NCBI GenBank assembly: GCA_024362935.1
Contig: JANCRA010000011.1
Span: 6,441,501 to 6,505,500 of the forward strand
Origin: Setophaga petechia
Lineage: Eukaryota > Chordata > Aves > Passeriformes > Parulidae
Reading direction: 5' to 3'
Length of the DNA: 64,000 nt
The notes beneath the pieces are model-generated. The model was given only the letters and a program-made list of their open reading frames with translations, searched no databases and had not been told where the DNA came from. Shown piece by piece: positions 13,301 to 26,100 of this stretch (position 1 is the first letter of the stretch; each line of letters starts with the position of its first letter). The position numbers and the translations under genes are program-made.

Positions 13301-15449
13301 GAATCTGTGAAATCTGAGTGAATAAATAAATAGAAAAACAAAGAGGATGCTAAAGGACAGTAAAATGTCATAGGAAAAAACTTGTATCCTTTAACAGTGT
13401 AACATGCAAAGTCCAAAGCAGAAGACAAAAATTAATTTTTTATGTTCCCGATATAAAAGTCGTAACAGTGTTCTTTAAATTTCTGATTTTTTTTTTCGTT
13501 GTAAAAGTCTTTGAAAATAACATTTCAGAAAAGACCATTATAGACTTTAAACCAAGTTGATTTTCTGCTTTCAATATTCTCAGTATCCACAAGTGATTTT
13601 AATGCTCATTAAATGTGTTCATCAATCTCGTAGGGTGAAATATCTTTATTATCTATTGATCCATTTTAGAATTGGCAGAGAATAATTCTTTGCCACCACC
13701 TACCAATGCAAGCGCCTGCACCTGGCAGAAACATTTTATGTGAGTGGGTTATTTTTGGATCATTAAATCCCAAGGGAAAAGAATTTGTATTTATTTGTTT
13801 CCCCATGTCTAGGACAGGGTAAAGCTCAACACGGAGGTTCAAATTATAGGTAGCAAAAACAATAGTAACAATAATTAATTATATGATAAAGACATGCTTA
13901 TCCTTCCTGCTGTCCTCATTATTATTGCCAAAAGGTTGGTAATTACCTACAGTTAGTCAGCTGCAGCTGTTTTAATTGTAGCTATCTGTGACTCTTTATT
14001 CAGAGAAGAATGGGATGCTTTGACCCCTTGAAGTGAGAAATAAATGTTTTTATATCTACTAACCACTATAATGTGCCATATATTTTCACCTGGTAATTTC
14101 TGAGGTGAAAATAATTATTATGTCCTTGTTTTTAAATGAACAGTATCAAGCTGAATAACAGGACTGATCTTTAAACTGTGTTTTTTAAGAAATTTGTTCT
14201 TAAACCAAGTGTTCCTACTATTGTAGGATGCATTGCATGCTTTAATGTAGTGTTCAAAGGGCATTAAAAGTTACATTTTATTTCCAGTTTCATTTTCAGT
14301 TCTCAGCACACTTATTTCTGCAGAATCTGGATCAAAATCACTCCCAAGTCACTCCACATATGCAGGTTTGGTAATAATAGCACTATAAACATCTTGATTG
14401 TCAGTACTGTGAAGCAGAATGACATGGTGGAAAAAAAAATCTCGTAGCTGAAATGTTGCATTTTTGCCAGTTTTATAAAATAAAAGAAGGTGATAGATTT
14501 TTGTCTTGTGGTTTTGAAATAGCTCGATCTCAGTAAAATAGCTCAGAATTATCTTTTTGGTCCCTGTGAGAAAATGGCCTTTTAAAAAGCAGTTTATTAA
14601 TACATTCAGGATTATTGAAACTTTCCCTGCTGTGTCATTAGACTCAGTAATGGCACTGCATATATATTTCCATGCTAGTTTGAAGTTTCACATTCCTTAA
14701 TCTTCATCCCGGAAAAACTTCCACTGAAGTCAAAGTAACGTTGTTTTACTGGGTAAATAAACACTGTTAAAGTGCTATAGGATTGCTCTTGATATTAGAA
14801 GAATTGTTTGCATGTAGTCCTGGTTTACACCTCTAAACATGAACAGAGGGTTTAATTAAGGCTTAAGGTAATTTCTTCCTGCATGTTTCACATTTCAAGC
14901 GAATTATTTGCTGGCATACTGTAGGTTGTTTCATTAATATCAATATTTGGTCAAATTGGGGTTCAAAACATGGAGATGAAGTATGACTTCTAGATCTGAC
15001 ACAAGACTGATTGAACAGGCTGTCACATATCTACTACATGATAGTTGAGATTCTAATTATTTTTTATTAATCAGTGGGGACAAAATAGTTCCTTGTGTCT
15101 CAAATATTCCTCAGCTGTCAACCCAGCTGAGGGCTCCACAGCTTGCTGGCCACCATGTCCTGTGGTGCAGGCATGTGAGCCACCTCTGTCTAGAGAGGAT
15201 GGTCAAAGTCCCACTTACTACTCAAAATGTTTTTGTGCCAGCTTTTCAGCATATTCATTCAGTTGGATCATTACCACACAAAAATAAAAATATTTTTTAA
15301 AAAATCAGAGAAAAGCAAAATAAGATATTACTGGAAAGTAGGGAGGGATGAGATATCTACATGTATAGTGAAAGGCTGATGTACATGGTGCCTGTGCCCA
15401 CCCATGTCTAGATGCTGGCAATAAGGGCACTGCAGAGTAACCCTGGTGA
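10339..15449. other. AT-rich low-copy DNA; one weak microexon candidate and a possible conserved element
   Basis: No gene is recognised. Points of note are a 42-nt stretch at 12905-12946 between splice-like signals (listed separately), a GC-richer patch at 11,830-12,060 without an identifiable family, and a balanced-composition segment at about 13,895-14,010 with E-box and homeodomain-like words (CAGCTGCAGCTG, TAATTA). The open frames are short and unremarkable. Confidence 0.55.
12905..12946 (+). other. possible 42-nt microexon (weak)
   Basis: A pyrimidine-rich acceptor (TTTTTTCTTTCTTTAG) ends at 12904 and a strong donor-like GTAAGC begins at 12947. The 42 nt between them are open in one frame only (phase 1 at both ends, reading ...MKREMTPKLLRD...) and carry two CpGs in AT-rich surroundings. 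Isolated acceptor/donor pairs arise by chance in 47 kb, so this is only a candidate. No protein family is recognised. Confidence 0.15.
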
Positions 15450-16152
15450 GGAGATGCCAGTGGCCACCTCATGCTGGACACAGCTGGTTCCAGCTGACAC
15501 CAGACAGAACCCACTGCATCCATCAGCCAAACTGGTGGCAGCTCTGGGAAAATCTATTTCAGGAAGAGTGAAAACTGCACAGGCAGTGGGAAATAGAAAA
15601 TGAGAAATAATCCCATAAGCACAAGGTTCAAAAAGGGTGAAAGAGATACTCAGGTACTGGGACAGTCCCTACAGACCATGGAGACCAAGGTGGAGGAGTA
15701 ATTTCCTGGCAGCTCATGGAAGTCCAAATTGGAGCAGGATCATCCTGAAGAACTGCAGCCCATGGAGAGAACCCTTGCTGGAGCCCAGAGCAAATGTAAG
15801 GATGTACAGTTGTGGGTTGACCATAATCCCCCAATCCCCACCATTCCTATGTTTTTAAGGGCTGACAAGATAGAGGAGTGGAGGAAGCAGTGAAGTTGTC
15901 TGGGTGAAAAGAGGGCTGAGGGGAAGGTGGGTTTTCAATTTTGTCTTTGTTTCTCATGGTCCAATTCTAATTAATTAGTGATAAATTAATTTTCAAGACA
16001 AATTTGCTTTGTCTGTGATGGTAATTGGTAAATGATCTTCATGTCTATATCTCAATCTGCAATTTTTTAATCATATTTCCTCCTGTTGAGGAAAGGGAGC
16101 AAGAGAGAAGCAGGGGTGGGCATCTGGCAGCCAACAAAGATCAACCTCCCCA
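15450..16152 (+). mobile_element. Passerine-type ERV LTR, partial copy
   Basis: This is related to the longer LTR at 22.3-23.2 kb. Both share the middle section of repeated GGAGCAGG / CTGCAGCCCATGG words, the segment TAATTAATTAGTGATAAATT / TTAAATTAATTAATTTTTCC, the phrase on a 'TTTGTCTGTGATGGTAATTGGT' theme, and the end GGCATCTGGCAGCCAACAAAG / TCAACC. The 5' part is eroded, so the left edge is approximate. No internal retroviral sequence is next to it, and target-site duplications are not evident. It abuts a CR1 fragment on its right. The orientation comes from remembered family sequence and is likely rather than proven. The exact family name could not be assigned. Confidence 0.7.
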
Positions 16153-16154
16153 TG

Positions 16155-16515
16155 ATTGGGGCTGGAACACTCATCCTTCTAGGAGAGGCTGAGAAACCAG
16201 GATTTGGTCTGCCTGGAGGAAGGGATGGCTTCAGGGAGCCTCACCACTGTCCTCCAACACTTATAGCAAGGTCATTGAGGCTCTTTGCAGGAGTTTAAGC
16301 TATAAGAGAGGAAACCAAAGCACAGGGGATTCAGTCCAGATATAAGGCATCCCTTTACCCCACAGGGAGAGCCAGGCAGTGGAAGAGGTTACCCAGAGAA
16401 GTTGGCTCCTTGGAGGTTTTCAAGTCCCAGCCAAGTAAAGCCCCGAACAAAGGAGTCTGACCTGAGAGCTGCCCTTGCTCTGATCAGGAGTCTGGACTAG
16501 GGACAAAGTCTATTT
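16155..16515 (+). mobile_element. CR1 LINE 3' fragment
   Basis: The plus strand matches the 3' region of CR1: GGGGCTGGAACACTC and AGGAGAGGCTGAGAAACC, then GATATAAGGCAT, CCAGGCAGTGGAAGAGGTT, CTTGGAGGTTTTCAAG and GGTCTGACCTGAGAG-type segments, ending near TCTGGACTAGGGAC. The section between the two blocks is scrambled or deleted. It belongs to a different CR1 subfamily from the copy at 9.6 kb, judging by the 3' wording. It lies directly beside the LTR fragment, so the LTR may have landed in or beside it. Confidence 0.8.
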
Positions 16516-19500
16516 AAGTTTTACAGTGATATTTCCGTAAGAAAAGACCTTCAAACTGTCCTGCTTTATTAGAAATGAAATTAATAAAGGATTTATCTTC
16601 TCTTTATGATTTTTCTAGTCTGTGAATATGTTTCTATTTAAAACTATTACCAATGAAACCAAAGTACTGAACTTTCAAGTGAGTAAATTAATATTCAGCA
16701 GCTACAACTGTTTTCCATTTGAAAATTTCTTGTGCTTTACCTTAAACACAACATTTATATCTTCAACAGACATAAACTCCAGCATCCATTACACTGAAAA
16801 GAATTCAAATTCAAATTTATGAGATATGAGAGGTTCAGTTGTGAATAGGACTTTTTCCCCAACACATAGTTGCTGTTTTCCTCAATTATATAACATAAGC
16901 CACATATATTAATGTCTGAAACTTTGCAACAGCTGGACATTTAAGCCCGTGCCTTCTTTTATATGTCTCTATTCTCATTGTTATTCTTTTGTAATTTGGA
17001 AAAACTGCAGTTAAGGAAGAACATCACATTTTGTTCATAATAGCATCAAATATATTTCCCATGTCAATATAAAATAGTCTTCATATTTTTGTATTTGGGG
17101 CTTTTTTCCTTATCTTTGAGGCTCTCATATTTGCTAGCTTAAAAACAGCCTAGTGAAAGAAGGCTCAGGCAGACAGCTGAGAAGCAAAAGAGCTCCTAGA
17201 TATTTGGAAGTATTTTTGACCTAAATAGGTTGGGCAATTTTCAGTGTAGCAGAAAACAACTAGGCACTTTACTTTCCATGCCAAGCACTTTAGAAGACCA
17301 GCTGCAATAGTTTCAATACTGCTTTTGCTTTTATGTACAGTGAAAACATTCCTATTGAAAAAAAGACAACCAAAAAAATTAGGTTCTTAAAAATAAAAAT
17401 AAATTCTATCTTCAATCTAAGTTCCAGTATCCAATCTTTGATTAGAGAAAGAAATTCTGAACATGATTTTTCATGTAAATCGGAACCCTAAATTTGTCAC
17501 TCGATATTTCAACACGTCAGATTAGCAGAAGTCCTTAGAAACCTGTTTATGTAGAGATTATGGCCATGGAGAAATTTTAGATACATTGTAATGGAAATAG
17601 TTTGGCTGAACGTATATGAATATTTGTTTATAAATCCATTAATTTATAGTAAAAATGTCTTACTAGAACACAGCCAGAGATGGAGACCATAAGCCTCTCT
17701 TTGAGAGCTAATCATTAAACCATTGCTACATATCCTAGAGTAGAAAATGAAGTTACATTTCTTAATTTGTTTTTTCCTGAAGTGTCAAAAGCAGCAAGAG
17801 TGGACTGCTGTGCAAGAGAAGGAGAGGTTAAGATGTGGTTCTTGAAGTGGGTGATAGGGAAAACCCCTGAGGATACTTCTCACAGATTTCTCCAAGATGT
17901 GTTTTTATGGTTACCGAACCCAGGTTGCTCAGTTTCACCTCATCCAATCCGTTAGAGCCCAACAAAGGAGGGAAGAGGCTGTGGAGCCTGTTAGTGCACT
18001 CCTGTTTCCATGCACTGCTGGAGTGTTTCTCTCCTACTATTTCTAGCACTCCTTATAGAATTGTTTTATTATTATATGGCTTCATCACAAAACGGTTCCA
18101 GCTGTAATATGCAGAACTTCAGTACTAATTCAAAGATATGTTCACATATGTATATTTATATATATATATATATACATGTATATACAAACACATATATATA
18201 TAAACATACATGAGTTTTATACAGATCTTCTGCATCATTCTGTACTATTTTGAAGTTTTTCAGTAGTTATCCGTTCCTGTAGACTTTTAGTCCCAGCATT
18301 TGTACAGCTCATGGAAGAACACAAAAATGTTGAGCTAATATAAGTGTAATGCAAGTAAAAAAAAATAAATATAGAAATGAATACTAATATCTGAAAATTT
18401 TTTTATACCTTTCCATTATACACTTTTCATTCTTCCAAAATTACAAAATCTGTTGACTAAATCTTACATAGCACTGAAGTGAAATTCAAATGATGTATTA
18501 TTTATACCCACTGTTTTCAGACGAGATAACTGAACACAGGGAGGTGAAAATTATTTTCTCATTATCGTAAGCAGTTTTAACAAATCCTGCCTTGAAGGCT
18601 CTTTGTCGATAGCAACTACTCAAAGCTATTGGTGTAATTCTTTAGCCAGTTATGAGAATGATAACCAGACAGCAGAGATAATTATGACAAATATAGATAT
18701 ATAAAAAAATAGTTTCTAGGGCTCAGGGCCCAGTTCCCAATATTTGATCTCTGTATTAAGGTCAGCACTACCTTGCCTAATACACTACTGATACAGTACT
18801 TGTGAAAGTTTACCTTTTCATGTAAATGACGCAAAATCATTTTAATAGAAGAGATGTTTCTACAACTCCTTGCAATGTTTTGAACAGTAGCAGTAAAGAA
18901 GTAAAATAATAAAAGGAAGTTTTACAAAGGCAAAAAACAAAACAATGCCTAAAACCTGAAAGTACAAGAATTCTGAACATGAAAGCAGAAAAATTTATAT
19001 CTTATATCTGAAGCAAATCAGGAGATTGCATTTATACCTTGTGACATTGCTGAAACACAGATTTGCTGCCTGTAACATGGGGCTACAATGAAAGATCTTC
19101 CAGATTAACAGAACATAATTCAAACCCACATCTTGAATGAATTAGCCTAAGACCTAACTATAAATTGGCTTCATTTCAGATTTCACTCTGAAAAACCTCA
19201 CTAATCTGAGATGAATCCCTGTTCCCCATGGAAAGAGAGTGCATGGTACCTCTACCAGCTGAATAGCCAGCAAAACCACAAAAAATTAAGATCTGTTTGT
19301 TCCATGTATGAAGAGCAGGGCAGAAAAGGAGTGTACAAGACTCCTTGTGGAGCAACAGCAATGAGTTGGGTCTAAAATATGTCAAGGAGGGACAAAAATG
19401 TTGTTTTCTAAAAAAACCACTGAGATCTAAGGAATATAAATCCTTGATGATGTAGTAGATACAACCAATATGATAACCATAGGATTGCTACCAAAACTCT

Positions 19501-22286
19501 TTGTCCCATTAAGCTGGACTAAATTATTTTTTTACCTTAATGGACAGACAGATGGAAGGTGCATCACCACAGACCTGACTCCCTTTCTGTTTTTCAGAGA
19601 TCTTCCTCTACTCAACTGTATCCCTTTTTATTTCACTCCCAAATTTTTCTGGTACATTTTCATGATTAGTGTCTGATGCATAGTAACTGATGCATTACAA
19701 TGCCTGCTATAGCATAGCTACTGCCACCCAAAAGCAGTGAGGAAGGATTCCAACTTCTTTCTAATGTTACTGGTGCAGTAATCAAAATATAGATGTGTCA
19801 GTGTTGGTGTGACACAAGAGGAGAGGGTGGGGAAGAAGGAGAAGCCTGCTTCCTAAGTTACAAAGCCCAATCTAAAAAATATAAGTAATTCCTTTTGCAG
19901 TGTGAAATGAGAAGTGTCTATGCAGTAGTATCAAAAAAGAAAGTTTCAGCAGAATCTGTCATAAATTCTGTAAAAAGAGATGCCTTTTGATTTCAGCACG
20001 GTTTTTTTCCAGGGATTTGGAAGAGCCGGAGTGCTACTGGGCTCCCAAATTATGGTCATCCAAAAATAGTTGCTCTCTCGTCTTCTATTGATGATTAATT
20101 AGGAGCAATTTTCCCACATAAGGAATAGATGTCAGGAAAATGGAGCCGGCGCAAGATCTATATAGGTAGCTGAGCCAGGAATACAAAAGTTAGGTGAATC
20201 CTTAAAGACTTCCTCCAGAATTGGCCAAAAAGTGATATTACTACTGTAAAGGCCAACAGAATTGCTGACTGTGTCAGCAAAAATGTAAGCTACTCATCAG
20301 GTTAGCTGATGCTACAGAAAGGAGAGACTCAAGCAATTAAATCCTATTATCTATTACATTAATTTATTAGGTGGCAATCCACCAATCAAATGTCATGCTG
20401 CTGTGCCAGACTTCAGCTGCTGGGATAATAACAGAATACAACTTGCTGAATCCTCCTGTATTTCAAGTCCTCTGGCAATTTAGAGATCAGAGCATCAAGT
20501 GGAGGCTGAATGTGGCTTAGAGCCAACAGATAATTTATGAAGCAAGCGTGTAATAGCAGAAGCTCATCAAGAATGTAGAGAGCTAGTGCCTATGGTCCTA
20601 ATTTCTTTTTATGTTATTACAATGGATGAAATGTTTAAGGTTCACATTGTGGAGAACAAGACCTTCTGCGCTGATTTTCTGTGACAAATGAACCTCAGAG
20701 AGCAGAATCAGAAGATTCTCTTCTGTAATATGCTTCAGCACCAGCTCTTGTTGAAATGCTTATTGTTAAAAAAAAATTAAAGGAAAATTACTTTCACTCT
20801 TAAAATGAAACATTCAGAGAACTTTGTGCTTAGGTAAAGATTTTATTTTTTTCCCCTCAGAGCAAAATGCAATTTTAAAAAGTGACTTTGAAAACAATTT
20901 AAACTCTTTGAAAATTCTTGATAAGATTAGGATTAAGGAAAAGATTAGAATGTATTTCTCAGCATGTTTTATGAATGTCTAATCCAAAAAATAAGACAAC
21001 TCCTGGCAAGCAGTGCACTTTTAGTTTAGTCACTTCAACAAAAGAAATATCCTAGATGAAACAAGTAGTAAACTGAAATAAATAAAATCTGTTGAAACAG
21101 TTGAAAACAAATTTATTATTTCATAGAGAAATTCATTCAGATGACAGGATTTCATGTAAGATATACTAAGTGGGGAGTTGCGCATTTTGCTACTTCTACT
21201 ATTCTAATTTTTATTTTAAATAGATAAATAAAAGTAGCATTCTAATAATTAATAGTTCAGTATTAATTTATCATATGTCAAATTCATACTTACCATTAAT
21301 CTTTAAAAAAAAAATTTAATAGTTACTTAAGTATTAGGAGCTACCTTAAAATGAATAGCCCCATTAATAGCATTGACAGCTATCTAAAACTAGGTCTGTT
21401 GTAGTATGTGCTTAAGTTTGTGCCTATTCTGTTGTATTTTCATTACATATTTTGAAAATGTCAACAAATACAGAGCTTAAAAACCTGGCGCAGGTCGTCA
21501 ATTGCTACAGTTCTATACAGATTTATAAAGGCATGGTCTGTAGAGCTAAAAGTGTAAAAATACTGCAAAGCATCTAAATCTTTGAGTATTTAATGGCAAA
21601 TGCATGGAAGAGACAGGAATGCCTAATTTTTAACATATTTTTTAAAGAAAAAATTACTAAACCAACTTTTATTTATGCACCCTTGTTTGAGTACTTAAGT
21701 CCTGAAAAAAAAAAGAAAATGCATGTCTATAGGGATGCATGCAATCACAAAAAATTGTTAAGTACCCAAAAAGGCACATAAGACAATATAAGAAATGCTT
21801 GTATTGGCATTTTTAGAATTGCCATTATTTTCCTCTGTTTTCCTTTCACATTGTAATTTTTTGTCCTCTTGTTTATATAATTTTAATGGAACAGTTTATT
21901 TTGCAAAAGATTTCAGTTTTATTAGACAATAAAATCCTAAATATTTGTTTAGGTATTTTTTGGCCCAGAGTAAGAACAGTGATACCAGCAAACTGTGTTC
22001 GTTAATGGAAGTAAATGCTGTGGGTGAGGATATCCAAGCATTAATTAAACTTCAGAGAAAGAAATAGGAATTTAGGAAGAACTGTTGAATGGGAGTGGGT
22101 CTGATGAACTAGAAAAAAGGTGATGGGAAGAAATTAGTGGACAACAGGAAAAAACATTGAAAGAAAAAGCCGGTTTGGTTCTTGAAAGAGAGTCTCATAA
22201 AAATCTCTGACAAGTTTTCTGAAAATCCAGTCATCCTCGCTTTGACCAGGATTTGTTTTGTCTTTCTCTCTTGCTCAAGGCCTGCG
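16516..22286. other. AT-rich low-copy DNA; possible conserved non-coding segments
   Basis: No gene or transposon is recognised. A TA-rich microsatellite lies at about 18,143-18,205. Segments at about 18,580-18,690 and 20,060-20,770 have a balanced, non-repetitive composition that contrasts with the surroundings and resembles vertebrate conserved non-coding elements, but this is an impression only. Confidence 0.5.
18143..18205. repeat. TA/CATA microsatellite
   Basis: A TATATA run interrupted by CATG and CAAACACA words. Simple repeat. Confidence 0.85.
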
Positions 22287-23181
22287 TATTGGTTTTTCAT
22301 AGCAAGACTTTGGTAGCAGGTGGTTGCACAAGTGAGTCTACAAGAGGCTTCTAGAAGCTTCTCCCATGTCCAATAGGGACAACGCCAGCTGGCTCCAAGA
22401 CAGAGCAGCCGCTGACCAAGGCCAAGCCCATCAGCAAAAGTGGTAGCACTTTTGAGAAAACAGATTAAGGAGAGGGAAAAAAATTCCTGTGCATCATACC
22501 TGGAGACAGGACTTGGAATGTGTGATAGAAACAACTCTGCAGACACCAAGGCTCCTGGTAGGACCTGGGACCCATGGAAAGGGGCACAGGTGGAACAGGT
22601 TTGTTGGCAGGATTTGTGACTCTGTGGGGGACTCACATCGAAGCAGTCTGTTCCTGGGGGACTGCACCCCATGGAAGGGACCCATGCTGGAGCAGTTTGT
22701 GAGGAACTACAGCTTGTGGGAGGAACTCGCCTTGGAGACATTCATGGAGTGCTATCTCCCATGGTAGGAACCCCACTTGGTAGGGACAGAGTGTGAGGAG
22801 TTTTCCCACTGAGGAGGAAGGAGTGGCAGAGATACCATGTGAAAAATTGCCTGTCCTCCTGTGACACTGATGGGGATGAGCAAGAGAAAATGGAACATAA
22901 AGTTAAGCCCAGGAAGAAGGGAGGTGGTGCTTTTGTGGGAAATATTTTTAAGGTTTGGTTTTATTTCTCGTTATCCTACTCTGATTTGATTGGTTAAATT
23001 AATTAATTTTTCCAAGTCAATCTGGTTTGTCCATGATGGCAGTTGGTGAGTGACCTCTCTGTGTCCTTCTACTGGCCCACAAGCCTTATATCATATTTTC
23101 TCTCCCCTGTCCGTCAGATGAGGAGGGGAATAGAGTGCCTTCAGCTGGCATCAGTCATCCCCCCAGGGTCAACCCTTTACA
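22287..23181 (+). mobile_element. Solo ERV LTR, long passerine-type family
   Basis: A single long LTR (about 0.9 kb) with no flanking retroviral genes. It starts near the GGTTTTTCATAGCAAGACTTTGG segment and runs through CTTCTAGAAGCTTCTCCCATGTCC, GCCAGCTGGCTCCAAGACAGAGC and a row of imperfect GGAGCAG / CCCATGGAAGGGACCC repeats. It continues through TTCTCGTTATCCTACTCTGATTTGATTGG and TTTCTCTCCCCTGTCC to the end GTCAACCCTTTACA. These are the landmarks of an LTR family common in songbird genomes. It overlaps the largest non-satellite open frame in the left part (minus strand, 210 codons), which is therefore not a gene. Boundaries are good to about 10 bp; the family name is uncertain. Confidence 0.75.
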
Positions 23182-26100
23182 GCTGCTAAAGAAACCAGAG
23201 TAGTTACTCTTTGCAGAACAACTTGGAGCAGTCGAGAGAAGATCCAGAAGAATGAATTCTGAACTCAGTGTATTCAATTTTGAGCAATATGAGATTTAGA
23301 GTCTTTCAACTTAGCCACATTTACAGTTTTTTGCATACAACCATTCATAAGCCAGATTTAAATTTTCACTCTGAAGTATAGTAACTGAATTAGTTATTTA
23401 AAATAATGACTGAGCATGGAAAAACAAATTATTTTCCCCATTGCTGTTCTAAAATGGAATTTCATTGATTTTTAGGAGAAAATTTAGTGTGTGGCAGATA
23501 TTCTACAATAAATCCTGTGGCTCAAACCTTGGCCATATCTTTTTGTTTGGTTTTTTTTTTCTTTTCTCCTAAGAATGGAAAATGCAAGGTACATCTTGCT
23601 ATGTGTGGTGCTACAGTTACCAGCCATAATGACATAAGTACAGAACCAGGCACTTCATTCTCTTCAGAAATGTCTAACAATTAAGCCCTATGAATGCTGA
23701 ACTAAAAATAAATCAGAAACCCCTGTGTCTGATCTGCTTCACTCAAAACCTTCACTTCGAAATGAGTCCTGCTGTGTCATTTAAATTCATCTGGGAGTAT
23801 GGATTCAGAAAAAAAGCCTCAGAGCCATTACTTTCTCAGTTAGGCCTCACTGCCTCCCTTTTTTTTTTTTTATAGGCCTTCAGGATGGATTGACCTTAAA
23901 TGAATAGACTTAGAAAATTAAATGAAAATGAAAACACCAACACTAAGACTCTCAAAGTTGCTTTTACTTTGTAATACAATGTAAAGGTATAGGACTGCCT
24001 ACATGTCATTCAAATAATTTATTTTAATATTTCTTTCTGAGTTATTTTAATTAGATGAATGTGCAGTATTATGGTTAATATCTATGTTTTGGATATTCGA
24101 GGTATTAATTTAGGGTTATAAGAGGGGTTTTTTTTTCTGTCTACACTCTGGAAAGACTGATAAGCAACAAGAGAGTCTTCTGCTATTAATCTCTTTGCTA
24201 TCACACATGTAAACACAGATTTAGTTAATCCTGTGATGGGATCTTTAATAGTTGAAGTAAAGCATAAGAAATTACAGGACAGAACCAAACGAAGATCCAG
24301 GTTATTTGGATACAGAATTTTCATAGGCCTCCTAGAGACTCAATAGGATGTCTCCTTCATCTCTACAGAGGACTGAGCAATTTACTTATCTACCTAGAGT
24401 AAAACAGAGAAGATATTCTGTCCCTGGTGATGCTGGGATACACACATGAGGAAGGGATTGTTTGTTACTAGTAATAATGACTCTAATTAGTTTCCATGTC
24501 ACAAAACTTGGCATATCAGGTTGCATTCATTCAGGTCCTTCATTCATTTATAAAAAGATAAAAGAAGTGAATAGAAAGAAACATGTCAAATAAACTAATG
24601 ACAGAAAAACAGGGCAAGCTAGATAATGCAAAGTAAACACCAAGATTTTCAAATGTTTGAAGGCCTGTTTCAACCCCACAGAATAATTCCAGGATCTCTT
24701 CACTTATGCATACTTCTTAATCTTTGATGGGAAACAGTTAACTGCTTTTGATTTTTAGGTAATTCAGCTGATGTGGCATTCTACGAATCTAGTTTTACAC
24801 TGCAATTTTATGCTGAAATTAACAAAGAAAAACATTCTTATTAATAGAATCCTGTGATTATTTTCTCAGCATTTTATCTATTATCATCCCTATTGACTTG
24901 CTTATTACTTCTTAATGAGCTCTTTTGTTAGTGCTTCTAATCATCAAAAAGACTAGGAACATAAACCTGATTTCTCTCTTCTGCTTTCATGGTAGTGTTA
25001 TTTCACTGATTTTACTTGAACACATATTTATTTTTCACTGTTTATAATCAAATACTCAGATAATGTGTTTCTTATATATAATTAAATAAAAAATAATTAA
25101 TAATGTGTTATATATATATTTATATCAAATAATATATTTCTTATATATTTTATTTCTTATAATTTCTAAGAGGATCTCATTTTAGCCGCCTTTTTTAACT
25201 CCTCCATAGTGCAATTATATTTCTTGTCATTACATTATGAATTGGATTAATTTCTCCTGTTGGTGTTCTCAGCAAGGCTGCAGCATCTTGATTTTATATT
25301 TTGGGGCATTAAACGGTATGTTTCAGGAAAAGGTACAACTGACTCTTAGATACAGAACTGGGAATAGGGACAGATAATTACTCAAATTACTCTGTTTTTG
25401 TTCTTTTCAGTGATCTTGCAACCCATCAATATCTATGTTACCTATTTTGTAATAACAGAAACATGGGAACAAGATACTGGGCACAAAATTTACTCAGTCA
25501 AGAGTCTTTGGCAGCCAAATTGTATGTTAGAGTATTTGAACACATCCAAAAGCTCACTGACTTTGAAAGGACTTCCATCTGACCAAGAATGGCCACCAGC
25601 TCACAGTCAAACCATGCCTCTGATTATATTACAAGATAATTTCTAATCACGGACCAGCCTTCAAAAAACCAGTGAATCTTCAAATTATGTTTATTTAGAT
25701 GTTTATTCTGAAAAAGAGCCAATATAGGCTATTAATGGAGTTTTACTAGATATCACTACTGTATTTATTTCACCTACAAAAGGCTTGGATGCTAGAAAAG
25801 CAAGGATGACAGAAAAAAAATGCACTGATTTTTGCTTGTGAATCCAATCCAATGAAATGGACCCTTTCTGCTATTTCTGTTAGTAAGTTATTCAATCTGT
25901 ATTCTTCTTCCTACACGTAGATCCAAATGATCCTGAAGCTCTATACTGGAATCTCTCCCACAGCAAATACAAAAAGCTGCTGTATTAAAAAGCAGAAATA
26001 TACATTACTTTGGGATACACTTGGCTAGATCTCAACTGTCAAACTCACTGAGCACAAATTGAAATGTGTCAAAAGCATCAAGCAGTTGATTAAGAGCATG

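Noticed and set aside
22109..22741. 210-codon minus-strand open frame
   Set aside because: It runs antisense through the long LTR (22,287-23,181) and its left flank. Its Cys/Pro/Ser-rich content follows from the LTR's repeated CCATGG and GGAGCAG words.
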